DNA of 64,000 nucleotides from contig NZ_CP073745.1 in assembly GCF_024397975.1 (NCBI RefSeq), positions 1,514,501 through 1,578,500 on the forward strand, written 5' to 3'. Shown here one piece after another: positions 45,878 through 53,701 of the stretch; positions within the stretch are counted from its first letter, which is position 1; each line of letters begins with the position of its first letter. This DNA comes from Bacterioplanoides sp. SCSIO 12839 (lineage in GTDB: Bacteria > Pseudomonadota > Gammaproteobacteria > Pseudomonadales > Oceanobacteraceae). Below the pieces are notes generated by a model, which saw only the letters and a program-made list of their open reading frames with translations, ran no database searches and was not told the origin of the DNA. Position numbers and translations under genes: made by a program.

Positions 45878-46675
45878 TTAGTTCTGGCGATTAATCAACT
45901 GACTCGCTTTTTGTGAAGCGCCACGCGCCACAGACGTTTGCGGAAATTCAGCCGTAATTTTACGGAAATAGGCCAGTGCTTTACGGTTGTCGCCATGGCG
46001 ATTGTACGGACTCATATAAATAAGGCCCAGTTGGTACAGTGCTTTGGCACGCATTTCATCCGATGAAGCTTTGTTATCATAGAGAATCAAATACACCCCT
46101 TCGGCTTCTTTAACGCGTTCATCGGTGATGGCGCGCTCACTCATCGGCGTTAGCTCGGCATCGAATGGAGTGTCGTTTTTAGACAGTAGCTTGGCGCGGT
46201 TAACCTGTTTCAGGAGCTGCTTGGCGTTGAGCTGGACAGATTTGCTTTGACGTTTATCCAGGATGGCCAATCGTTTGTTGACACGCTCTTTAACCCGGGA
46301 GTCTGGAAATTCAATATTGTGCTGGTTGAAATAAGCACGGGCTTTCACATCGTCACGATCATCGTTGTAACGGTTCATATAAATTAAGCCAATCTGATAC
46401 AGGGCCAGTGACTTAATGTTCTGGCTGTAATCCGGGTCAGAATAGCCTTTCAGGTAGGTGGCGACGGCCATCTCGGTTTTACCGCGCGAGATGGATTGGA
46501 CTGAAAAAGTCAGCAGGTCGGGTTCTTCCTGAAGCGCTGCCGCGGCGCGGACTTTAATATCTTCATCGTGACGAACAATACTGTGGCCAGCTCCTTCGGC
46601 GATAAGAATCGGTGTGGCCGCAGCACATCCCCCGAGTAAGGTGATCACTGCCAATAGCGAAATAATTCTGATCAT
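45878..46675 (-). CDS. TPR/Sel1-like repeat lipoprotein, unknown function
   Basis: Product of 265 residues with a lipoprotein signal ending LLGGC (Cys17). Two similar segments are visible, ALYQIGLIYMNRYND...ARAYFNQHNIEFPDSRVKERV and ALYQLGLIYMSPYNR...ALAYFRKITAEFPQTSVARGA. They look like degenerate tetratricopeptide repeats about 130 residues apart, so the protein has an internal duplication. Such lipoproteins may be scaffolds for envelope complexes, similar in outline to BamD, but there is no direct evidence here. It lies downstream of a receiver-domain gene on the same strand, separated by a probable terminator. Confidence 0.78.
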   Translation of the reverse strand: MIRIISLLAVITLLGGCAAATPILIAEGAGHSIVRHDEDIKVRAAAALQEEPDLLTFSVQSISRGKTEMAVATYLKGYSDPDYSQNIKSLALYQIGLIYMNRYNDDRDDVKARAYFNQHNIEFPDSRVKERVNKRLAILDKRQSKSVQLNAKQLLKQVNRAKLLSKNDTPFDAELTPMSERAITDERVKEAEGVYLILYDNKASSDEMRAKALYQLGLIYMSPYNRHGDNRKALAYFRKITAEFPQTSVARGASQKASQLINRQN

Positions 46676-46742
46676 TTATTGTTTCCCTGATCGGATTCCA
46701 AAATATAAATAATCGTAAATTGTAACTATGTGTAAACCAAAT

Positions 46743-46773
46743 AAAAAGGTGCTGATGGGCCAGTTACACCTTT
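46743..46773 (-). terminator. Probable intrinsic terminator after the receiver-anchor gene
   Basis: On the minus strand AAAGGTG (46773-46767) pairs with CACCTTT (46751-46745), enclosing a smaller CTG/CAG stem, and is followed by TTAT. It lies about 40 bases past the stop at 46813. Confidence 0.6.
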
Positions 46774-46812
46774 ATTACAGGAGTTGATCAGGGGGCGCTA
46801 ATTGATATTGAT

Positions 46813-47688
46813 CTAAATAAGAAATAGAAACGCTGCGCTTGTTGCCAGTGCGCTGATAATACCGGTTAAGACACCGATAAACACCGCCTGTTTTTTACTG
46901 GTTTGTGCCAATTGTTGTATTTCAGCGATGTCTTTAGCCAGAGATTCTTTGGTTTCCGTATTTTGAACATTAATGATGTCGTTGAGATCAGCCGCCGCTT
47001 TTTTAGTGGTTTTTTCTGCAACTAACGTCGCCAGGCGTTGATTCAGAGGGCGGGTATTTTTAAATAAAACCTTTGGCTCCAATGCATCGTTCAGGTTTTT
47101 CTCAAGGCTTTCATAGCGCTGTAGCCAATGGCGTTGTGCCAGTTTAATTTCGTGCGTCTGAGCATTTTGTAACTGTTGTGTTGAGCTGTCTAACCCTGCA
47201 GTGATTTCTGCCTTGGCTTCTGCAATAGCAATTTTGAGATGCTTTTGAACCAGTTTGTCGATTTCAATCAGCGGAATATTAGCCTGATCCGTCACGGGAA
47301 GGTCGTCATCGTTGGCAGCGAGTTCGCTCAGAGACTCAATCACCGACATAACGGCTTCCTGATTTGCAGGTTTTGCCAGAACACCCTCAGCCCCATGCGA
47401 TTTTGCCATGTTGAAATAGTCTTCACCTTCTTTCGAGGTGTACATGATGGTAGGGATGGTGGCCGTCTTAGGGTTGGCTTTGATCATCTGTGTGGCTTCC
47501 AGGCCGTTCATGCCTGGCATCATATGATCCATAAAAATCACGTCTGGCTGGGACTTGTCGAGAAACAGCAATGCAGCTTCGGCACTTTCTACCGCTTCTG
47601 ATTCAACATTCATTTTATTCAGCATACGTTGCAGCATCATCCGTGCTGATTTTGAATCATCAACGACCAGCGCATGTTTCACAGGCAT
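46813..47688 (-). CDS. Receiver-domain protein with C-terminal membrane anchor
   Basis: The ATG ending at 47688 is used; GGGGA lies 6 bases upstream, and a TTG at 47700 is less likely. Product of 291 residues. Residues 1-120 are a full CheY-like receiver with DD at 10-11, phosphoacceptor Asp54 (VIFMDHMMPGMNG), Thr84 and Lys106. Residues about 140-260 are charged and helical (EIDKLVQKHLKIAIAEAKAEITAGLDSS and others), probably coiled coil. The end is one hydrophobic helix (AVFIGVLTGIISALATSAAFLFLI) that reaches the last residue. No DNA-binding or enzymatic output domain is present. This looks like a phosphorylatable tail-anchored protein; function unknown. Confidence 0.85.
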   Translation of the reverse strand: MPVKHALVVDDSKSARMMLQRMLNKMNVESEAVESAEAALLFLDKSQPDVIFMDHMMPGMNGLEATQMIKANPKTATIPTIMYTSKEGEDYFNMAKSHGAEGVLAKPANQEAVMSVIESLSELAANDDDLPVTDQANIPLIEIDKLVQKHLKIAIAEAKAEITAGLDSSTQQLQNAQTHEIKLAQRHWLQRYESLEKNLNDALEPKVLFKNTRPLNQRLATLVAEKTTKKAAADLNDIINVQNTETKESLAKDIAEIQQLAQTSKKQAVFIGVLTGIISALATSAAFLFLI

Positions 47689-47865
47689 ATTGTTCCCCAA
47701 TCCCCAAAGTGAACGGCTATAGAATCAATTTGTTTAATGTGGGTCAAGATGAAACTGCGCGATACGAACGGCAGTTCAGAAAAAGGTGATCGGGTTATCC
47801 TAAATAGTGCTGCTTTCCGCTATAGTGATGGCTTTGATACTAATAATGAATCCTCAGGAAATAGC

Positions 47866-48732
47866 ATGGGTAATTCTGAGTCGTCACGCTTAGTTTTGGT
47901 TGCAGCTTATGCGTCCGTATTCGTGGCTGCTGTTTTGTTGTTGGCAAAAGCGATCGTCTGGTCTTTTAGTGATTCAACCAGTGTGCTTTCTTCAATGCTG
48001 GATTCCATTGCCGATATTTTTGCCTCAATCGTTAACTTTTTTGCCATTCGTTATGCGTTGATGCCACCTGATAAGGGACACCCGTTTGGCCATGCAAAGG
48101 CAGAGGGCATCGCTGCGCTGGTGCAAGCTGCCTTTATCAGTGGTTCTATGATGATGGTACTGCTTCAGGTGGTTGACCGGATCTTTTACCCAAAAGAACT
48201 GGCGGCGCTGCCTGAAAGTATTGGAGTGATGGTTTTTTCAACCATTTTGACAGCATGCCTGGTTATTTTTCAGCGCTGGGTTTATCAAAAAACACAGTCG
48301 CTGGCTGTAAAAGCCGACTCTGCCCATTATTTCAGTGACATCCTGACCAATATCGCCGTTGTGGCAGCATTGGTTGGTGTATCGTTGGGTTGGCTGTGGA
48401 TGGACCCGTTAGTTGCTCTGGTGGTGGTTATTGTCCTGGCAAAAAGTGTCTGGGATATTATTGTGATGGCGTTGAATGTCCTTATGGATAAAGCGTTGCC
48501 GGCTGAAACGGAATCCCGGGTTGCTGAAATAATCAATCAGCATCCAGATGTTGTCGGTTTTCATGACCTGAAAACCCGACAAGCAGGCCAGGTTCAGTTT
48601 ATTCAGTTTCATCTGGATCTTCCTGCGCAATTATCACTTCGCGAAGCACATGCTATCGGTAATCACGTCGAGCAGGATATTTGCAACCAGTTTCCGCAGG
48701 CGCAAGTGCTGATTCATCATGATCCGGTTTAA
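47866..48732 (+). CDS. fieF: Cation diffusion facilitator, FieF-like
   Basis: Start chosen at the ATG at 47866, preceded by CAGGAAA; the frame is open to 47737 but the added residues are unlike the family. Product of 288 residues with six membrane helices. Metal-site residues match FieF: LDSIADIFASIVN in helix 2, the HPFGHAKAEGIAAL motif, and SAHYFSDILTN in helix 5; the cytoplasmic C-terminal domain contains HDLKTRQAGQVQFIQFHLDLP. It should export Zn2+/Fe2+ by proton exchange. It is 20 bases upstream of a probable outer-membrane protein gene, probably cotranscribed. It is divergent from the receiver-anchor gene. Confidence 0.9.
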   Translation: MGNSESSRLVLVAAYASVFVAAVLLLAKAIVWSFSDSTSVLSSMLDSIADIFASIVNFFAIRYALMPPDKGHPFGHAKAEGIAALVQAAFISGSMMMVLLQVVDRIFYPKELAALPESIGVMVFSTILTACLVIFQRWVYQKTQSLAVKADSAHYFSDILTNIAVVAALVGVSLGWLWMDPLVALVVVIVLAKSVWDIIVMALNVLMDKALPAETESRVAEIINQHPDVVGFHDLKTRQAGQVQFIQFHLDLPAQLSLREAHAIGNHVEQDICNQFPQAQVLIHHDPV

Positions 48733-48752
48733 AGAGAGGTGAGCACTTTCTA

Positions 48753-49757
48753 ATGCTTTTGCGAACTTTGCTGACCTGTTTTGTAGCCGTTTTTAGTCTG
48801 GCAGTATCCGGTTTTACCACGCCCACGTATCAGCCTGAATTCCTCGAGTTCGACTTGCCACAGGGTGACGCGGTGTCAGAGGTTTATCAGGAAGAAACCC
48901 GGGTTACGAAAGATATTATGGACCGATCAAAAGACTGGTTGGTCGCTTATCTTGATGGCATCTCGGGCAATATTGACGCATTTTTTGTTGATACCTTTTT
49001 CAGTGAAGAGATTGTTTCGGATGATGTTGCCGGCAGTCGTGCAAAGTTCTCATTTTATACTCGTCGCGAGCTGGGAGAGCCCGTTGATTATAAATTTGGG
49101 GTAAGTGTCAAAATGGCATTGCCTAACAGTAATGAGCGACTGAAGTTATTGGTTGAATCAGAAGATGAAGACGCTTTACGTGAAGCGGATCCGATTGAGA
49201 GTGTCGAAAACGTCGAATATACCGCTGCATTACGATTTATCATTAATGAAACCGACCAGTGGAAAACGAATATTGATGGCGGTGTTCGCTGGGGGTTACC
49301 ACCGGATCCGTTTGTTCGTCTGCGGGCCCGGAGATACGCTTATTTTTCTGAGTGGGAGCTGAAAGCTACTCAACGTTTTTCGTATTTCACCACAGATGGT
49401 TGGGAATCCGAGTCGGACGTGCAGCTTAACTACCCCCTTAATATTAATAAACAATTCCGCTTCAGTACCCGTGCGGACTATTTATTAAATGATGGTTTTT
49501 TTGAATTGGGCTATGGAGCGGGCCTGTATCATCGATTCAGCAAAAAAGCAGCATTGGGTTTTGTCGCCAGTGCAAATGGTGATACGCAGTTTGGCGCAAC
49601 GTTTGATTCTTATGCTGCCGGTATTCGATACCGACAGCAAATCTGGAAGCAGTATGTGTTTGCCGAATTATCCCCTGAGTTTATCTGGACTCGGGAAACT
49701 CAATACGAAAGCACACCGGTGATTATGTTTCGTTTAGAAACCGTCTTTTCTCAATAA
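48753..49757 (+). CDS. Hypothetical exported protein, probable outer-membrane beta-barrel
   Basis: Product of 334 residues; ATG at 48753 preceded by GAGAGGTGAG. A signal peptide (LLTCFVAVFSLAVSGFTT) is followed by a predicted periplasmic section (about 25-75; ILVTKDIMDRSKDWLVAYL-like), then alternating aromatic/charged strands in the last two thirds (YTAALRFIINETDQWKTNID, FSTRADYLLNDGFFELGYG, YVFAELSPEFIWTRE). These alternations suggest a beta-barrel in the outer membrane. I do not recognise a family. It directly follows fieF, so a role in metal or envelope balance is possible but unsupported. Confidence 0.72.
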   Translation: MLLRTLLTCFVAVFSLAVSGFTTPTYQPEFLEFDLPQGDAVSEVYQEETRVTKDIMDRSKDWLVAYLDGISGNIDAFFVDTFFSEEIVSDDVAGSRAKFSFYTRRELGEPVDYKFGVSVKMALPNSNERLKLLVESEDEDALREADPIESVENVEYTAALRFIINETDQWKTNIDGGVRWGLPPDPFVRLRARRYAYFSEWELKATQRFSYFTTDGWESESDVQLNYPLNINKQFRFSTRADYLLNDGFFELGYGAGLYHRFSKKAALGFVASANGDTQFGATFDSYAAGIRYRQQIWKQYVFAELSPEFIWTRETQYESTPVIMFRLETVFSQ

Positions 49758-49775
49758 ACCACCGTTTGCCATCCT

Positions 49776-50456
49776 TTAACTTACAATCTGGCGAAAGGTC
49801 AGGTTGATTCTTGGACTATGGATGTTTCGGCGCTTTGGCAACGCATGTTGCCAGCGGTTTTGCATACCGGCCTTCATGATGAGTAAGCTGCCAGAAGATA
49901 GAGCAATGCTGAGATGTTGTCGGGTTTCTCCGACGCGTCGTAATGAAAAATCACGCGTCGCGCCCAGGCTTAATGACGCAATCACTGGTTCTGCTCCAAG
50001 TTCCGGTTCGTTATCACTATGCCAGCCCATCGAATCTTGGCCATCGCGGTAGAGGTTGGCCAACAATGAATTAAACGGATGCTGCAGGCATTTACTGATC
50101 AGAGCGTTAAGTGCCGATGTGGTTGGTGTCCACGGATCGGGACGAAAGGTTTTACCGCTATAACGATAAATGGCTTCTGGGCTGCCAATCCAGCTTTGCA
50201 GGCGTGGACAAGAGTGTTGTTTGCCATAAATTGTCAGTGTTTCTTGTTGCCAGAGAATCTCTTGCTGTAGCTGCTGAAATAACTGAAGCGCGACCGAAGG
50301 GGCGAAGGCCTGGGGATAGAGCAACAGGTCGCCATCAAGCAATATCTGTGGCTGCGTCAGGTCCAGCGAAGAATCTTGATCCAGCAGCGCCACAAGAGAA
50401 TCTTCCTGTGGCACCGGTTGTTCAAATAATGAACTAGTTTTCAAAACGGCCTGCAA
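49776..50456 (-). CDS. AlkB-like 2-oxoglutarate/Fe(II) dioxygenase (alkylated nucleic acid repair)
   Basis: Product of about 226 residues. The frame has no ATG before the catalytic core, so it starts at TTG 50456 (or TTG 50444), overlapping the end of cysK by 23 bases; the exact start is uncertain. Core motifs: PRLQSWIG and [10 protein letters not shown] early, the Fe-binding pair in [12 protein letters not shown] (HxD), a distal His in RWQHALPK, and the 2-oxoglutarate Arg in RINLTFRQI. It resembles the ALKBH2/3-like branch, which removes alkyl groups from bases in DNA. Overlap with cysK suggests translational coupling rather than an SOS- or Ada-type promoter. Confidence 0.88.
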   Translation of the reverse strand: MQAVLKTSSLFEQPVPQEDSLVALLDQDSSLDLTQPQILLDGDLLLYPQAFAPSVALQLFQQLQQEILWQQETLTIYGKQHSCPRLQSWIGSPEAIYRYSGKTFRPDPWTPTTSALNALISKCLQHPFNSLLANLYRDGQDSMGWHSDNEPELGAEPVIASLSLGATRDFSLRRVGETRQHLSIALSSGSLLIMKAGMQNRWQHALPKRRNIHSPRINLTFRQIVS

Positions 50457-51381
50457 ACAGTGGTGAAGTCAGATAGCGCTCGCCTGAATCCGGCAGAATG
50501 ACCACGATGGTTTTGTCCTGGAAAGCATCTTCTTCGGCCAGGCGCAGTGCTGCCTGCATGGCTGCACCGCAGGAAATGCCGGCGAGAATGCCTTCTTCTG
50601 CCATCAAACGGTGTGCCATTTCCATCGCTTCATCATTGCCGACGGTTTCAACCCGATCAAGAACATCTAAGTCCAGATTTTTGGGAATGAAGTTCGCACC
50701 AATGCCCTGAATTTTATGCGGGGCTGGGGTAATGTCTTCGCCGTTACGTACCTGAGTAATAATGGCTGAGTCTGCCGGTTCAACGGCAACAGAGGTAATG
50801 GCTTTATGCTGTTTGATGTAGCGTGAAATGCCTGAAATAGTCCCCCCGGTACCCACACCGGCAACTACAACATCAACACTTCCATCGGTATCCTGCCAGA
50901 TTTCAGGGCCTGTTGTTTTTTCGTGAATTTCCGGGTTGGCAGGGTTTTCAAACTGTTGCAGCATGATGCGTTGTTCGGGAGATTCCGCCAGTAACTCTTC
51001 CGCCTTTTCAACGGCGCCACGCATGCCTTTAGCGCCTTCGGTGAGCACCAGGTTAGCCCCCAGCGCCTGCATTACCTTACGGCGTTCCAGGCTCATGGTT
51101 TCTGGCATGGTCAGGGTTACTTTATAGCCGCGTGCTGCGCCAACAAAGGCTAAGGCGATACCGGTATTACCACTGGTCGGCTCAATGATCTCCATACCGG
51201 CTTTGAGTTTGCCATCTTGCTCCGCCTGCCAGATCATGTTGGCTCCAATACGACACTTTACAGAGTGAGCCGGGTTACGGTTTTCAAGTTTGGCGTAAAC
51301 ATTAGGGTGCTGAGTCAGTTTGCTGATGCGTACTAAGGGAGTATTGCCAATTGATTGTGTAATGTCCTCGTAAACCTTCAT
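50434..51381 (-). CDS. cysK: Cysteine synthase A (O-acetylserine sulfhydrylase)
   Basis: Product of 315 residues with a strong GAGGAAA ribosome-binding site. PLP-binding Lys42 in [16 protein letters not shown], the asparagine/substrate loop [13 protein letters not shown], the phosphate-binding [10 protein letters not shown], and the C-terminal [15 protein letters not shown]. The sequence follows E. coli CysK closely over its full length, and is CysK rather than CysM by the retained [11 protein letters not shown] segment. It makes cysteine from O-acetylserine and sulfide. It is first of a two-gene unit with the AlkB-like gene. Confidence 0.95.
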   Translation of the reverse strand: MKVYEDITQSIGNTPLVRISKLTQHPNVYAKLENRNPAHSVKCRIGANMIWQAEQDGKLKAGMEIIEPTSGNTGIALAFVGAARGYKVTLTMPETMSLERRKVMQALGANLVLTEGAKGMRGAVEKAEELLAESPEQRIMLQQFENPANPEIHEKTTGPEIWQDTDGSVDVVVAGVGTGGTISGISRYIKQHKAITSVAVEPADSAIITQVRNGEDITPAPHKIQGIGANFIPKNLDLDVLDRVETVGNDEAMEMAHRLMAEEGILAGISCGAAMQAALRLAEEDAFQDKTIVVILPDSGERYLTSPLFAGRFEN

Positions 51382-51506
51382 AATTTCCTCAAAATGTGAA
51401 TGCCATCATCAGTGGCGGTGTTTTTACAATAGGCTGCTAGACTTAGATTAAATCATCCGCTGTTATCATAAAACCACTAAAGCGGAGAGTGATTAAGGGA
51501 GAGTGT

Positions 51507-52763
51507 GTGCTGAAAGCCAGTGACCAGTCAGAAAGTGATAGGCAAGCCAGCCTGAAGTTGGTTGAAGTTCAAATCAATCGATTAGAACAAATGCTGGATA
51601 CCAGCGCCGGAACCCTTCGTTTTGATAACGATATCGAGTCAAAGTATCTTGTTCATCGCAATCTGCATTTTCTACGCATCGATTTGAAAATTATTTTTGC
51701 CGGGCTACTGACGTATTTAATGTTTGGCTTGGCGGATATTTTTGTTGGATTTGAGCAAACTGAAAATCTGTTTCTCGTCCGCGCTATGCTCACTGGATTG
51801 ATGTTAGGGGCGCTGTTTGCTTTGTATAACACGCGTTACCGGGTTTATCTGATTCCTGTGACGGCCGCTGGCATTGCTGTGATCGGCATGTCGGTGATCT
51901 ATTACATCTCACTATTAGAAGGCTTGCCTCGTTATACTTATCACCTGGGGCTGGTACCGGTTCAGGTGTTTGCCATGGTGACGCTGCGCTTAAGTTACCG
52001 CAGTTTTCTGATGACTTCGCTGGCGATGTTGCTGATTTACCTGTCGGTATACAGCCAGTTGGGCTCTTTGGTCGATGACTCAGAAATGAGCCGGACTATA
52101 TTGGCACTGCAGCCGTTTTTTGTGGTGTTCTGGGTTGTCATGATTGTGATGGGGGGGTACTTGTCCTACATGATGGAAGCCTCTTTCCGCCGGGATTATC
52201 TGAAAAACTGCTTGTTAGCACATGAAGCCGAACGACTTCAGTTATTGACTCAGCGTCTGCAGTATTTATCAACCACGGATGGCTTAACCCAGGTTGCTAA
52301 TCGTCGTCACTTTGAACAGGAGTTTGAGCGTGAGTGGCGGCGTTGTCAGCGCTCATCAGAGCCGCTGTCTTTGATCATGTTAGATGTTGATGAGTTTAAG
52401 CAATATAACGATAGCAATGGCCACTTGATGGGGGATGAGTGTCTGAAGCAGATTGCCAGTGTCATGTTGCAGCAATGTCGACGATCGTCTGACCTGTGTG
52501 CTCGTTATGGTGGCGAAGAGTTTATCGTGTTATTGCCGAATATGACTCCGGATGATGCCGCAAGTCTGGCAGAGGTCATTCGTGTAACAATTCAGCATTT
52601 AAATATTACTCACAACCACAGCGATTTAGGGATAGTAACGGTCAGTGCCGGAGTTGCTGGTGGTGTGCCAAGGTTGGGGCAATCACCTGAAGATTTCATT
52701 CGGCGAGCGGATGAGTTGTTATATCAGGCCAAAGGTAGCGGTCGTAACCGGGTAAGGTTATAA
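51507..52763 (+). CDS. Membrane-bound diguanylate cyclase (GGDEF)
   Basis: Start chosen at the GTG at 51507, with AAGGGAGAG just upstream; a GTG at 51489 lacks a good site. Product of 418 residues. After about 50 cytoplasmic residues come six membrane helices (about 58-225; IIFAGLLTYLMFGLADIFVGF, YLIPVTAAGIAVIGMSVIYYI and others), a short linker, and a GGDEF domain (about 255-418). The active site is RYGGEEFIVLLPN and an inhibitory RSSD motif sits five residues before it, so it should make c-di-GMP with product inhibition. Membrane region of unknown ligand. Confidence 0.92.
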   Translation: MLKASDQSESDRQASLKLVEVQINRLEQMLDTSAGTLRFDNDIESKYLVHRNLHFLRIDLKIIFAGLLTYLMFGLADIFVGFEQTENLFLVRAMLTGLMLGALFALYNTRYRVYLIPVTAAGIAVIGMSVIYYISLLEGLPRYTYHLGLVPVQVFAMVTLRLSYRSFLMTSLAMLLIYLSVYSQLGSLVDDSEMSRTILALQPFFVVFWVVMIVMGGYLSYMMEASFRRDYLKNCLLAHEAERLQLLTQRLQYLSTTDGLTQVANRRHFEQEFEREWRRCQRSSEPLSLIMLDVDEFKQYNDSNGHLMGDECLKQIASVMLQQCRRSSDLCARYGGEEFIVLLPNMTPDDAASLAEVIRVTIQHLNITHNHSDLGIVTVSAGVAGGVPRLGQSPEDFIRRADELLYQAKGSGRNRVRL

Positions 52764-52800
52764 GCCTTCCCGGCCATGTCTTACGTTTAACTGTGATAGG

Positions 52801-53676
52801 TCACTTCAGGGATTGCAGTGTCTGATCTTTTTCCTGCCAAAGGTCCTGAACCCAATCCTGGAAGGTTGCACGGAACTCTGGGTCATTTTCATAATCGCCG
52901 CCACGAACCGCTTCAGGAATGGCTTTTTCTTCCACCACGACAGTACACCGCTTCATTTTACCCTGTAAGAAATCCCAGAACGTAGGGATGCCATCGGGGT
53001 AATCAATTGTGACATCAATAATCGATTTAAATTGATCTCCCATTGCACTCATGGCAAAAGCCATTCCGCCACTCTTTGGCTTCAACAGATGTTGATATGG
53101 AGACTGTTGCTTATCGTGTTTGCTTTGAGTGAAACGTGTGCCTTCCAGATAATTCACTACGGACGTTGGAATCTCTTTGAATTTTTCACAGGCTTGGCGT
53201 GTGGTTTCCAGATCTTTACCGCGCATTTCCGGATGCTTTTCCAGATACGCTTTGCTGTAGCGTTTCATAAACGGGAAATCCAGTGCCCACCAGGCGGCGC
53301 CCATAATAGGTACCTTGATTAATTCCTGTTTCAGAAAAAACTTCAGAAAGGGTGCACGGCCTTTCAGTGTGTGTTGTAACAACAGGATATCGACCCAGGA
53401 CTGGTGATTGCTGACAACAAAGTACCAGCCATTGCGGTCCAGGTTATCTGGCAGACGGATATCCCAGTCCATTTTTTGTGTCAGCCAGATCCAACCGCTG
53501 TTGCAGTAGACCCAGCTTTCAGCAATCACAATCATCAGCTTGCCGATCACCTTTCGGGCGCTATTCCAGGGTAAAATTTTCCTTAGCAAAGTAAATAGCA
53601 TCAGGAAAGTAACCCAGAACAGAATATTGGTCAGCAATAATAAGCTGGCAATGATACCGGTGATAATTGCAGGCAT
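52801..53676 (-). CDS. Lysophospholipid acyltransferase-like protein (YihG/PlsC family)
   Basis: Start chosen at the ATG ending at 53676 (MPAIITGIIASLLLLTNIL); the frame extends to 53784 but would overlap pta. Product of 291 residues. One or two N-terminal membrane helices are followed by the LPLAT motifs NHQSWVD (motif I, NHx4D-type), FLKQELIKVPIMGAAWWALDF (motif II), and YLEGTRF (motif III). It resembles E. coli YihG, an inner-membrane acyltransferase acting on lysophosphatidic acid. It lies 25 bases after pta on the same strand, making it the last gene of the five-gene unit starting with the bax-like gene. Confidence 0.88.
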   Translation of the reverse strand: MPAIITGIIASLLLLTNILFWVTFLMLFTLLRKILPWNSARKVIGKLMIVIAESWVYCNSGWIWLTQKMDWDIRLPDNLDRNGWYFVVSNHQSWVDILLLQHTLKGRAPFLKFFLKQELIKVPIMGAAWWALDFPFMKRYSKAYLEKHPEMRGKDLETTRQACEKFKEIPTSVVNYLEGTRFTQSKHDKQQSPYQHLLKPKSGGMAFAMSAMGDQFKSIIDVTIDYPDGIPTFWDFLQGKMKRCTVVVEEKAIPEAVRGGDYENDPEFRATFQDWVQDLWQEKDQTLQSLK

Positions 53677-53701
53677 AGCGTGCGTCGTCCTTTTGGTGCC
53701 G

